The notes: generated by a model from the sequence alone, not told the origin. Numbered from the stretch's first letter, positions 1 through 6,947 are shown. The stretch is DNA of 8,134 nt from Candidatus Aminicenantota bacterium (GCA_030670375.1 DAOVBT010000065.1:1-8134); one strand, 5' to 3'. Program-made: numbers and translations.

Positions 1-603
1 GAGGAGGAATCTGTGCAGAAATTCGGCCGGGAACCCGGCAACGAGGTCGGACTGCACGAACTGATGTCCATGCGCTACCTCCTGGACAACTGCAAAAACG
101 TGGAGGAAGCCAAGGAGGCGCTTCTTTCCCTGAAGCATTATTATTCTTTCATTCCCTGCCACTACATCATCGGAGACAGGAGCGGAAAATCCTTCATCTT
201 CGAGTTTTCGCCAAACCGCAACCGGAGCTATATCATCGATGGGGATGGTCCACAGTGTGTGACGAACCACCTGGTATTCCGTCATCAAAACATTGGCGAC
301 CTCGCAAAAAATGATCCTAGTGCAAGTTTGAGAAGGTTCAAAATGCTGGATGAAGCCATTAAGGCCAAGAAAAAGTTCACTCTTGAGGAAATCGCCGCAA
401 ACAATGCCCGTGTGGCCGTGCCGCCGACTGCACCGGGCAATCCCGAATTTGCCCCAGGCCGTACCCTCTGGTACGCACAATACGACCTCGACAGACTGAC
501 GCTGACCGTGAAATTTTATCTCGGTGAAAAACCGGATCCAGAAAATGAAAACAGAGTTATCCTGGAATATTCTTCTCCGAAGATGTATGAATTAAAAAAT
601 TAG
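1..603 (+). CDS. C45/choloylglycine-hydrolase-like Ntn amidohydrolase or acyltransferase, C-terminal part
   Basis: The reading frame is open from the first base and ends at TAG 601-603, so about 200 C-terminal residues are seen and the true start lies upstream. The GTG at 13 is an in-frame codon without a convincing ribosome binding site, not a start. Recognition rests on the order of short blocks: an MRYLLDNCKNVEEAKEAL helix, then CHYIIGDRSGKSFIFEF, then VTNHLVF, and near the end GRTLWYAQYDLDRLTLTVKF. This succession is typical of the linear-amide C-N hydrolases and acyl-CoA:6-aminopenicillanate acyltransferase (peptidase C45) families, which cleave amide bonds using an N-terminal Cys exposed by self-processing. 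That catalytic Cys should lie in the missing N-terminal half, so activity cannot be judged. Substrate is unknown. The gene converges on the next one, with 4 bp between the stop codons. Confidence 0.72.
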   Translation, partial: EEESVQKFGREPGNEVGLHELMSMRYLLDNCKNVEEAKEALLSLKHYYSFIPCHYIIGDRSGKSFIFEFSPNRNRSYIIDGDGPQCVTNHLVFRHQNIGDLAKNDPSASLRRFKMLDEAIKAKKKFTLEEIAANNARVAVPPTAPGNPEFAPGRTLWYAQYDLDRLTLTVKFYLGEKPDPENENRVILEYSSPKMYELKN

Positions 604-607
604 CAGA

Positions 608-1006
608 CTATTCTATTATTTTTTCCCCTGTGATATCCATTCCCATCATTTCATTCACCGCATGGCATTTTGTGTATTTTCCGCTTTCATCCTTCAAAAA
701 TTCCATTGTCCAGGCTCCCTCGTCCCCATCATCGATGGTAAACACGAATTCTTCGCCTTCTTTGGGGATCATTTCTCCGGGGTCTCCCATGTCTTGCGCC
801 CAGGCCCAGATCGAATCATTTTCGACGTAAATCTGTACAGTCATGACTCCCATACCAGCTTCACTCATGTCGAACTCATAATCCCCCACAATCGGTGCAT
901 ACTTCTTTTCCAGATCCTGGGCTGTCGCTGGAAAACTCAGTAAACAGATCAAGAAAGCTATTCCTGCAATAACGGATACGTTTGAATTTTTGGACAATTT
1001 GATCAT
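608..1006 (-). CDS. small secreted protein, DUF3471/lipocalin-like fold suspected
   Basis: This encodes a 132-residue protein. I place the start at the ATG 1004-1006 because AAAGGAGG sits 4 nt upstream and because the protein then begins with a clean Sec signal peptide: MIKLSK, a hydrophobic stretch at residues 11-25, and a cleavage site after ATA at residue 29. An upstream in-frame ATG at 1054 would add 16 residues in front of the signal and lies upstream of the predicted transcription start. The mature part is acidic and rich in alternating strand-like segments (YAPIVGDYEF, MTVQIYVENDSIWAWAQ, EEFVFTIDD, GAWTMEFLKD), the pattern of the small beta-barrel DUF3471 domain found after some beta-lactamase-like proteins. 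This family link is by eye only. No catalytic motif is seen, and there is one Cys (114) in the mature protein. It is a single-gene unit with its own promoter. Confidence 0.75.
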   Translation of the reverse strand: MIKLSKNSNVSVIAGIAFLICLLSFPATAQDLEKKYAPIVGDYEFDMSEAGMGVMTVQIYVENDSIWAWAQDMGDPGEMIPKEGEEFVFTIDDGDEGAWTMEFLKDESGKYTKCHAVNEMMGMDITGEKIIE

Positions 1007-1043
1007 TGTGCCTCCTTTTATGCCTGCAAAATCTATCCAATCA

Positions 1044-1073
1044 AATATACGCAAACGTAGGAAAAAAGTTCAA
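1044..1073 (-). promoter_or_regulatory. sigma-70-type promoter of the small secreted protein gene
   Basis: On the minus strand a -35 box TTGAAC (1068-1073; 4 of 6 consensus bases) is followed after 18 nt by a -10 box TATATT (1044-1049; 5 of 6). Transcription would start near 1037, leaving a leader of about 30 nt with the AAAGGAGG ribosome binding site before the ATG at 1006. The spacer begins with a run of six T. Confidence 0.5.
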
Positions 1074-1162
1074 TCTTCAGGCCAATCCCTATTTTATTCT
1101 CGTGTATTCCATCTCCATGTTTTTGAATTCTTTTCCATCTTTGGGTTTTGCGTAGGTTATGA

Positions 1163-1248
1163 AATAATTTCGTGACGGGATACCTGTTACCTTAACTCTC
1201 ATGCTTTAAAATTAATTCGGGGGTCGGGTATCCCGGTACCGAATTAAT
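1163..1248. repeat. palindromic repeat element A (degenerate, nested hairpins)
   Basis: A perfect 10-bp inverted repeat ATTAATTCGG (1211-1220 with 1239-1248) encloses an 18-nt segment that itself contains CGGG-TAT-CCCG. A second, longer and imperfect pairing exists: 1163-1184 is complementary to 1227-1248 at 17 of 22 positions, including the unbroken 9-bp match CGGGATACC (1176-1184) with GGTATCCCG (1227-1235). The core at 1220-1234 is identical over 15 bp to element D at the window end. The right border contains the sulfatase stop codon (TTA 1244-1246, read as TAA). Lying directly behind that gene, it could also end transcription. It appears to be an older, mutated member of the family described for elements B and C. 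Confidence 0.75.
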
Positions 1249-2860
1249 CAATTAAAAATAAAAACGAGACTGGGCGGTCGTTTTTTTGGGGCAGACCGTG
1301 GGTGGAGCGGCCTTCAACGACATATTTTGTCATAAGCTCAGTCAGGTGTTCAACCACCTCAGGATGTTTGTCCATCACATTATTTTGTTCTCCGATATCC
1401 TGGCTGAGGTCATAGAGCTGGACTCCAGGGAGGCCGAGCTCTCTTGCTTCCTCCGGTCGTGGATAGCTCCACCCACCAGAGCCCGGACAGAATTCCAGCT
1501 TCCACTTTCCCTGACGAATCGAGAACGAGCCGTTGACGGAATGATGGATCGTTGCCTCACGCACCGGACCAGTGGCCTTACCGAGAAGGTCCGGCAGAAT
1601 GCTGATACTGTCTTCCCCGGCATTTTCGGGCAGATCAAAATCCAGGATCGCTGCCACCGTTTCCAAAAGATCGGTCAGACAGATGGTATCATCGCATGTG
1701 CTTCCAGGCCTAACATTTGCAGGCCAGCGTGCAATAAACGGAATACGATGGCCCCCCTCATAAATATCCGCCTTATGTCCCCGAAAATGATAGCTTGGGT
1801 GATGGCCCTGCTGAGCCAAATCCTCAAAGTCTGCCATCGGAGAGCAGCCATTGTCGCTCGTTACGATGAAGAGAGTGTTTTCTGTCATATTATGGCGGTC
1901 CAGTGCCTGCATGATCTGCCCGACAGTCCAATCGCACTGCATGACAAAATCACCGTAGGGCCCGATGCCGGATTTTCCTTGAAAATCCTTGGTCGGGAGA
2001 ATCGGTGTGTGCGGCGCATTAAGCGGGAAGTACAGGAAAAAGGGAGCACCGGATTTTGTTTTGGCGTGATTATCGATGAATGCAACGGCCTTTTGGGTAC
2101 AATTTGGGAGGACCTCTTCGTGTTTGAATCCGGGAGCGATCGGACCACCCCTGTAAAATCGGCGCCCCACGGTTCCTTCGATAGTTTCTGTGGGCGCTGC
2201 GACCACCCTGTCATTCTCCACATAAACATACGGGAGCATATCTAAGGAGGCAGGGATGCCGAAAAAATAGTCAAAGCCCAGCTCAAGAGGACCGCCCGAG
2301 ATTGGCTGGGAGTAATCTACACCCTCTCCTGTTTCATCGCTCCTGTCGCTGAAAATGGTGCCATCCGTTGTCGCCCAATTCCAGCCCAGGTGCCATTTGC
2401 CCACACAGGCAGTGGCATATCCGTGTTGTTTTAAGAGGGATGCAACCGTCATCCTGCTTTTTGGGATGAGCGTCCGGGAATACCCCCACAATACGCCGGA
2501 TTCAAGCCGCGACCGCCAACTGTATCTACCGGTTAGAATTCCGTAGCGGGTCGGTGTACAAACGGCAGAGCCCGAATGGGCATCGGAGAATATCATGCCT
2601 CCGGAGGCCAGTCGATCCATGTTCGGTGTCGGGATCTTGCTTCCGGGATTGAGGCAGGACACATCTCCGTATCCCATGTCATCGGCAATGATGTAAACGA
2701 TATTCGGATAGGCCTTGCTGCGGCTTCGACATGCAGGGAATCTGCTCAATGCCAGAGCAGAGGCCCCCAGCCCTACAGTCCGTAAAAACTCCCGTCGGTT
2801 TTGTTTTTCCAAAACTTTACCAAATGCCTGGGATAAGGCGGTATTTTGTTTTTTGTGCAT
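1244..2860 (-). CDS. Tat-exported arylsulfatase (formylglycine-dependent, Cys type)
   Basis: This encodes a 538-residue sulfatase of the alkaline-phosphatase superfamily, hydrolysing sulfate esters. Expected landmarks are present in order: metal-binding DD at 60-61 (IADDMGYGD), the CTPTR signature with Cys101 to be converted to formylglycine, then LTGRY; GKWHLGW (Lys155, His157), APHTP (His284), TSDNG (Asp336, Asn337) and GHKADIYEGG (Lys363). These correspond to the active-site set known from arylsulfatase A. The N-terminus carries a twin-arginine motif NRREFLR (21-27) and hydrophobic stretch ending at Cys44 (FPAC), so Tat export is likely and lipid attachment possible, though FPAC is a poor lipobox. 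A maturase (FGE or anSME) would be needed and is not in view. The ATG overlaps the end of the preceding methyltransferase gene by 44 bp; AAGGA lies 10 nt upstream. The native family ending QKNDRPVSF is followed by a short tail reaching into repeat A, which supplies the stop codon. Substrate cannot be told. Confidence 0.93.
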   Translation of the reverse strand: MHKKQNTALSQAFGKVLEKQNRREFLRTVGLGASALALSRFPACRSRSKAYPNIVYIIADDMGYGDVSCLNPGSKIPTPNMDRLASGGMIFSDAHSGSAVCTPTRYGILTGRYSWRSRLESGVLWGYSRTLIPKSRMTVASLLKQHGYATACVGKWHLGWNWATTDGTIFSDRSDETGEGVDYSQPISGGPLELGFDYFFGIPASLDMLPYVYVENDRVVAAPTETIEGTVGRRFYRGGPIAPGFKHEEVLPNCTQKAVAFIDNHAKTKSGAPFFLYFPLNAPHTPILPTKDFQGKSGIGPYGDFVMQCDWTVGQIMQALDRHNMTENTLFIVTSDNGCSPMADFEDLAQQGHHPSYHFRGHKADIYEGGHRIPFIARWPANVRPGSTCDDTICLTDLLETVAAILDFDLPENAGEDSISILPDLLGKATGPVREATIHHSVNGSFSIRQGKWKLEFCPGSGGWSYPRPEEARELGLPGVQLYDLSQDIGEQNNVMDKHPEVVEHLTELMTKYVVEGRSTHGLPQKNDRPVSFLFLID

Positions 2861-3506
2861 ACTCTACATATCCTTCCAGCTCATTGTGCAGGGTTTTGTC
2901 CTCGAGCACTGTCCGAATGATCACGTAGATGACACAAAAGGCTGCAGGGATGAGAGCATAAAGCGAACCCAGAGCCACGGGAAGCGAGAGCATGAGAATC
3001 GTGGCTCCGATATACATGGGGTGGCGAACGAACCGGTAAGGGCCTGTGGTGATAACCTTGTGTCCGCGATCTTTCTGGATCTCGACGAATCGGGAAAGAA
3101 ATGTGTTTTCTTTCATGATCCAGGAAATCCAGAGGAATGAAGAGGTAAGCAGGATAAAACAAAGGACCTTTACTCCAACGGGAACGTTTGACCATTGGTA
3201 TCTAACCGCATCGAATCCCGGAATGACCAAATAAGCGATGTAAAAGGGCGTGCTGGCAAACGTCAGGACTTTGTCCCATCCTTTGGCCGACTTCTTTGCG
3301 AATTTCAGCCTGTCCTTGAGAAGTTCGGGATCGTGATTCCAAAGATAGACAGTGAGGGCGGCCGACCAACCAAATTGAATGACGATGTAGACCCAGGCTT
3401 CGGGCCAGTTGAAGGTGCCGGCCGTGCCGAACAGGATGGCGGCGATAACGATCAGCCCTGAGATGAATCTTGCGATTAATTTTGCTATAAGTCCTTTTTC
3501 TGCCAT
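2817..3506 (-). CDS. isoprenylcysteine/phospholipid methyltransferase-like membrane protein
   Basis: This encodes a 229-residue membrane protein with about five to six hydrophobic segments (roughly 8-30, 37-56, 80-100, 112-131 and 166-200). The diagnostic block is GPYRFVRHPMYIG at 155-167, followed after the last helix by LEDKTLHNELEGYVEY (201-216) and the ending YRLIPGIW. This arrangement is that of the ICMT/PEMT-type membrane methyltransferases, where the RHPxY block and following acidic residues bind S-adenosylmethionine. Bacterial members methylate diverse, mostly unknown, lipophilic acceptors. The start is uncertain: ATG 3504-3506 gives MAEKG, the usual type of N-terminus, while ATG 3513-3515 adds three residues but leaves GGAG only 2 nt away. 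A still longer frame would run into the acidic tail gene and is rejected. It follows that gene by about 67 bp and overlaps the sulfatase start by 44 bp, so it is probably co-transcribed and translationally coupled. Confidence 0.85.
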   Translation of the reverse strand: MAEKGLIAKLIARFISGLIVIAAILFGTAGTFNWPEAWVYIVIQFGWSAALTVYLWNHDPELLKDRLKFAKKSAKGWDKVLTFASTPFYIAYLVIPGFDAVRYQWSNVPVGVKVLCFILLTSSFLWISWIMKENTFLSRFVEIQKDRGHKVITTGPYRFVRHPMYIGATILMLSLPVALGSLYALIPAAFCVIYVIIRTVLEDKTLHNELEGYVEYAQKTKYRLIPGIW

Positions 3507-3573
3507 GATACCCATTTCTCCCGGCGTAACTCCACAAGAGATACCACAGGCCGACAGGACAGTCAATTCCAGG

Positions 3574-4833
3574 CTATTTTTTTTCTGGCTCTTCGGATTC
3601 ATCCTGTTCGGACTCTGGCGTTTCATCTGCAGGCGTTTTCGGCTTTTCTCCTTCAAGTTTTTCAAATTCTTGTTCTTCCGCCTCTTCCACTTCTTCTTCG
3701 GCCTTTTCAGTAAGTTCAGCCTTCTGAGAAGCTTCTTCCTCAGGAGCCTTTTCGAGAGATACAGGTGGCGGGGCCTGAACTGAGGTTATAGCTTTTCTTC
3801 TAGGTTTGTTTCGAACCATCAAGGAAATGGCAAACAGCACAATTCCTAGGACACACACAATCGCGGCCACTGTCACTACAGGCGAGAATATCTGATCGAT
3901 GATCCTCATCGGGATCCAGCTTGTCTTCTCAAGAATCAACTCGTGTAAATCTGTTGACCATGTGGTTGAATCAGAATACCAAGGAACATACCTCAACCCC
4001 CATAATGAGATGTGTTTGACAAAAAAAGCAAGGAGCAGGGCTGGCAGGGCACCAAGAAAAGTGGATACACCGCTCCACCGGAAGAAACTGGCCGGAGAAG
4101 TGGCCGCTATCAGAGAGCCGATAAAGATGAATAAGGCCGGGAACACAAACAGGAACGAGGAGAGGACGGTTAGGGCACGGGACATGCCGAAAGGAATAAA
4201 TTCGACATCTTCGAAGATATCGACTTCATTCTCCATTTCTGCGACAGCATCCATGCGCCATTCCATCAAGGCCTCTCTGGCAACTTCCATATCGGGACGG
4301 CAAGCCGGCAGCTCACGATCCTCGAGTCCCCAACGGCCAATTTGAATCCACTGGCGCTCTTTTTCCTCATCACAGGGAGGCAGTTTTTCCAGGACTCTCA
4401 TAAGGTATTGATCGATCTCATCTCGCATCAGAATATCCTTCAGGGGACGAAGATCGATCGTGATGGGCCTCGCTCTTCTTTCACCTCTGAGCACTTCTCC
4501 TACCTCATCCAGGGATTCGGCCAACTCATATTCCAGCCAATCCAGCAGGCCGATATCGGCCATCAACTGCTTTGGCGACACGCCAGCCTCTGCGGCAGCT
4601 CGAAACCAAGCCCGTGTGTTTTCATCCCTTATCACCCTTTCATTTTGGCCTTCCTCGAAGATCTCTTCGGCGATTTCTGGGATTTCCCGGATGATTTCTT
4701 GGGGCAGTTCAGATATGAATTCAGAAGACACCGTGGCTTTTGTCAGGCCCACGACCCATACGACACCAAAAAGTATCGGGAGGCCGATCAAAACAATGAT
4801 GAGTAATGCGATTATTTTTCTTACGGCTGTCAT
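3574..4833 (-). CDS. four-helix membrane protein with large extracytoplasmic domain and acidic tail, family not recognised
   Basis: This 419-residue protein matches no family I know. The start is firm: AAGGAGG lies 6 nt before the ATG and a good promoter precedes it. Visible layout: a short positive N-terminus, membrane helix 6-30, a mostly helical charged domain 31-220 with only two Cys (154 and 178, possibly a disulfide if outside), helices 221-245, 256-276 and 318-341, then RNKPRRK and a cytoplasmic tail. The positive residues after the last helix and the even helix count place both ends inside, with 31-220 outside. The loop 277-317 is rich in Trp and Tyr. The tail (351-419) is low complexity, dominated by Glu with Lys, Pro and Ser, and probably disordered. 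It ends in a run of eight A before TAG. As first gene of the presumed operon with methyltransferase and sulfatase, an envelope role is plausible, but nothing specific can be assigned. Confidence 0.88.
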   Translation of the reverse strand: MTAVRKIIALLIIVLIGLPILFGVVWVVGLTKATVSSEFISELPQEIIREIPEIAEEIFEEGQNERVIRDENTRAWFRAAAEAGVSPKQLMADIGLLDWLEYELAESLDEVGEVLRGERRARPITIDLRPLKDILMRDEIDQYLMRVLEKLPPCDEEKERQWIQIGRWGLEDRELPACRPDMEVAREALMEWRMDAVAEMENEVDIFEDVEFIPFGMSRALTVLSSFLFVFPALFIFIGSLIAATSPASFFRWSGVSTFLGALPALLLAFFVKHISLWGLRYVPWYSDSTTWSTDLHELILEKTSWIPMRIIDQIFSPVVTVAAIVCVLGIVLFAISLMVRNKPRRKAITSVQAPPPVSLEKAPEEEASQKAELTEKAEEEVEEAEEQEFEKLEGEKPKTPADETPESEQDESEEPEKK

Positions 4834-4869
4834 GTATTCCCTCCTTCTTTAGATTGAAAAACCTTCCAT

Positions 4870-4897
4870 ATTGTAACACAATTCTCCATTACGTCAA
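4870..4897 (-). promoter_or_regulatory. strong sigma-70-type promoter of the membrane protein-methyltransferase-sulfatase operon
   Basis: On the minus strand TTGACG (4892-4897; 5 of 6 consensus bases) and TACAAT (4870-4875; 5 of 6) are separated by 16 nt. The surrounding DNA is AT-rich. Transcription would begin near 4863 with a leader of about 30 nt that carries AAGAAGGAGG before the ATG at 4833. It lies downstream of hairpin element B, so the operon is separated from the MutS-like gene by a likely stop and a new start. Confidence 0.6.
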
Positions 4898-4965
4898 TCA
4901 CAATTACACAATTATTAACATATCAATTACTATATACGGAACAATTCCTAAAAAAGTTTTGCTCT

Positions 4966-5043
4966 TTAAATTGGGGACAGGATACCCTTTCACTTAATTC
5001 TTTTCTCGGAATTAAGTGAAAGGGTATCCTGTCCCCAATTTAA
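4966..5043. repeat. perfect palindromic repeat element B, possible terminator
   Basis: Positions 4966-5000 and 5009-5043 are exact reverse complements over 35 bp, with an 8-nt loop TTTTCTCG. From the outside inward each arm reads TTAAATTGGGGACAGG, then ATACCC, then TTTCACTTAATTC. It begins directly against the stop codon of the MutS-like gene (TTA 5044-5046, read as TAA). In the minus-strand transcript the hairpin is followed after about ten nt by a run of six U (4950-4955), so it may act as a terminator, although the gap is longer than in a classical intrinsic terminator. The outer GGGGACAGG..TACC part is shared with element C. Confidence 0.9.
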
Positions 5044-6849
5044 TTATACTTGGATTCCTACTTTTTTCATCAACTCCAGGGCATTGGAGCTTTGGCAAAT
5101 TCCTGTCTTCAGTTTATAGTCAAACAGAAGCTTATCCCCTTCGATGTACCCGTCGAAATGATAGTTCGAGATAGTCTTGCTGTAATCTTTCTCGAGCTTG
5201 GTCAGTTCGAGATCGTGTGTCGCTAATACGCCGTCGGCTTTGTTTTCTACAAGCTGCCGGATCAAGGCAATCGCCCCTTTGTGCCGGTCAGACTCATTCG
5301 TTCCTTTGAGCATCTCGTCGATCAGAAAAAACACAGGTTCTTTTCGCAAAATAGCATCCATAATTATCTTTAGCCTCTGGAGCTCCGCATAAAAAAGAGA
5401 TAATTTTTTGTCCAGTGAATCCGTCACTTTCATGCTCGTGAAGAGCCTTAAAGGAGACAGCTCAAACCGCTGGGCACATACGGGCCCTCCTGCCATGGCA
5501 AGAATGATGTTCACACCCAGCGTTTTCAAGAACGTGGTTTTGCCCGACATGTTCGGACCGGTCACGATCAAGATATTTCCTTTTTGTTTCAGTATGATGT
5601 CGTTGCGGATATTTTCCGCCTTTGGGATCAGCGGGTGCCCGATGGACCGAGCTTCGAGCCGGAACTCAGGGCCGCAAACTTCGGGCATCGTCCAATCAGG
5701 ATTGTTGAACAGGGTATTGGCAAAACTGGATAATGCCTCGAAATTTCCGATGACATCGAACCATTTGTGGATAACCGGACCTGTTTTTCTTTTCCATTTC
5801 TCTATCCTGTACACGCAGTGGAGGTCCCAAAAGAGCAGGTTGTTAAACAGCAAATGAAATTCTCTGCTCAACCTCATATCAAAATACCCGAGAAGTGTGG
5901 ACAATTTTTTAATGTGAGAGGAGGCCGGTCTGTCCTCCAGAAATAATTCTGATCTGTACTCAATGAGTTTACTGCTTTCGAAATTCTCCTTTTCCAACTC
6001 CGCAGTGATCCTGGAGTAGGCCGTTAGAATCTTGGCATTGCGAGAGGAGAGGTTGTAAACGCGCTGTCTGGCATTTCCCGTCAACCGGTTTACGATTCCC
6101 TGGATCAAAATGAGCACAACCAGGACAATCCAGGACACATGGAAGAACACCGAAACAGCCGCTCCCAAGGTGATCAACGGGAACAGGTGAATGAAAACAA
6201 TCAGCGGCATTTTGCCCAGGACGGCATCGGGCTCGTCGAATAGGTTCTGGAAGGATTCCAGGCGTTTCATGGAATCTTCGATAAACCTCCCGTGAGCCTG
6301 GATGTTTTGCCTGAGATCGAGTTTGCCGGCCAATTCTTGAACAGCTTCCTGCTTCTCTTTCACCTTATCCTTGCTCGAGTTTTCTGGAAACGTTTTCAAC
6401 CAGGTGGATAAAAATCTATTTCCGATGCTCGTTGTCGTTCGATTCAAGGAGTGGAAAATACTTCTATCCCCGAAAATATCAAGATCCGACGAATATTCAT
6501 GATCTGTGGAAATGAATTCCTCTCCATTATCAAAATCGAGAAATTCTCCAAGTGTCGCTTTGATCTCGTTTTCATTGATCTCTTTGAGAGCCTCGTGAAA
6601 CTTTCTTTTTTTGATGATGTTTTCATGGATGGCAACGGCGATCACAAAAAGAATCACAACGGCCAAAAAAGCCAAAAGAGGTACCAACGTGAATTTAGTT
6701 GCCAATTTGACAAGAAGGAGTATTCCGCAAATGACGGTCACCAGCTTTAGTATAGACAGGAGTGTCTCTTTCCGCCTCAACCGTTGAATCTGCAATTCAA
6801 ATGTATCGATTCGCTGCTTATAGACTTCTTCTGGGCTTGTTTTTTCCAT
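5044..6849 (-). CDS. membrane-anchored MutS-like ATPase (MutS domain V family)
   Basis: This encodes about 601 residues; numbering below counts from the GTG just before. The ATG at 6847-6849 has AAGG 4 nt upstream and is preferred over that GTG (6850-6852). The C-terminal third is a MutS-type ABC ATPase: GHPLIP (405-410), Walker A GPNMSGKTT (432-440), an ABC-signature-like region around 482-493 (SLFYAELQRLK), Walker B FFLIDE (508-513) followed by MLKGTNESDR, and the ATHD switch His546. The N-terminal half has two hydrophobic pairs (about 32-75 and 216-254), with a helical lever-like region between 260 and 350. The mismatch-recognition domain of MutS (with its Phe-x-Glu) and the nuclease Smr domain of MutS2 are absent. 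Such 600-residue membrane MutS relatives are known, chiefly in Bacteroidota, but their role is unestablished; it should not be annotated as a mismatch repair protein. It follows the secreted-protein gene, with repeat C between. Confidence 0.88.
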   Translation of the reverse strand: MEKTSPEEVYKQRIDTFELQIQRLRRKETLLSILKLVTVICGILLLVKLATKFTLVPLLAFLAVVILFVIAVAIHENIIKKRKFHEALKEINENEIKATLGEFLDFDNGEEFISTDHEYSSDLDIFGDRSIFHSLNRTTTSIGNRFLSTWLKTFPENSSKDKVKEKQEAVQELAGKLDLRQNIQAHGRFIEDSMKRLESFQNLFDEPDAVLGKMPLIVFIHLFPLITLGAAVSVFFHVSWIVLVVLILIQGIVNRLTGNARQRVYNLSSRNAKILTAYSRITAELEKENFESSKLIEYRSELFLEDRPASSHIKKLSTLLGYFDMRLSREFHLLFNNLLFWDLHCVYRIEKWKRKTGPVIHKWFDVIGNFEALSSFANTLFNNPDWTMPEVCGPEFRLEARSIGHPLIPKAENIRNDIILKQKGNILIVTGPNMSGKTTFLKTLGVNIILAMAGGPVCAQRFELSPLRLFTSMKVTDSLDKKLSLFYAELQRLKIIMDAILRKEPVFFLIDEMLKGTNESDRHKGAIALIRQLVENKADGVLATHDLELTKLEKDYSKTISNYHFDGYIEGDKLLFDYKLKTGICQSSNALELMKKVGIQV

Positions 6850-6868
6850 CACGCCTTATAACATACAA

Positions 6869-6947
6869 TAAATCGGGGACAGATACCAAATTCATCATGC
6901 AATTATAAATACACTAGTTGGGGAATTCGGTACCTGTCCCCGATTTA
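6869..6947. repeat. palindromic repeat element C
   Basis: Arms 6869-6893 and 6923-6947 are complementary over 25 bp with two mismatches (6883 opposite 6933 and 6888 opposite 6928). The right arm reads, on the minus strand, TAAATCGGGGACAGG then TACCGAATTC. The loop is 29 nt, AT-rich. Both mismatches are A opposite C on the plus strand and therefore become G-U pairs in RNA made from the minus strand, the direction of the neighbouring genes. The element occupies almost the whole gap between the secreted-protein gene and the ribosome binding site of the MutS-like gene. Confidence 0.88.
6902..6907 (-). promoter_or_regulatory. possible -10 box (TATAAT) in the loop of repeat C
   Basis: A perfect TATAAT lies on the minus strand in the loop of element C, about 50 nt before the MutS-like start codon. 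No convincing -35 box is present at 16-18 nt upstream (the positions read CGAATT, CCGAAT or ACCGAA), and AT-rich loops give such matches by chance. It is listed because no other promoter is visible for this gene, which may instead be read through from the gene upstream. Confidence 0.22.

Noticed and set aside
776..792. GGGGTCTCCC as another repeat core
   Set aside because: It is within coding sequence, lacks the AATTAA border and mirrored arms, and differs from the core at key positions.
1007..1054. Upstream ATG at 1054 for the small secreted protein
   Set aside because: It lies before the predicted transcription start, has no ribosome binding site comparable to AAAGGAGG before 1006, and would spoil the signal peptide.
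1286..2245. A long open frame on the plus strand (319 codons)
   Set aside because: It lies wholly inside the sulfatase gene on the other strand, whose catalytic motifs are all intact. The plus-strand product has no domain-like pattern and no ribosome binding site that stands out.
3538..3566. An internal promoter before the methyltransferase (TTGACT, 17 nt, TATCTC)
   Set aside because: The -35 is good but the -10 matches only 3 of 6 bases, and the gene fits well in the operon driven from 4870-4897.
3507..3665. N-terminal extension of the methyltransferase to 282 residues
   Set aside because: The extra residues would overlap the tail of the upstream gene, are Lys/Arg-rich from that tail's codons in another frame, and precede a family-typical start.
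3409..3783. A plus-strand frame encoding a Phe- and Leu-rich hydrophobic protein
   Set aside because: The Phe-rich part is the reverse complement of the Glu/Lys-rich tail of the membrane protein, so it is a composition artefact.
5044..6849. Annotation as mismatch repair MutS
   Set aside because: The ATPase domain matches, but mismatch-recognition and connector domains are missing, and membrane segments replace them.
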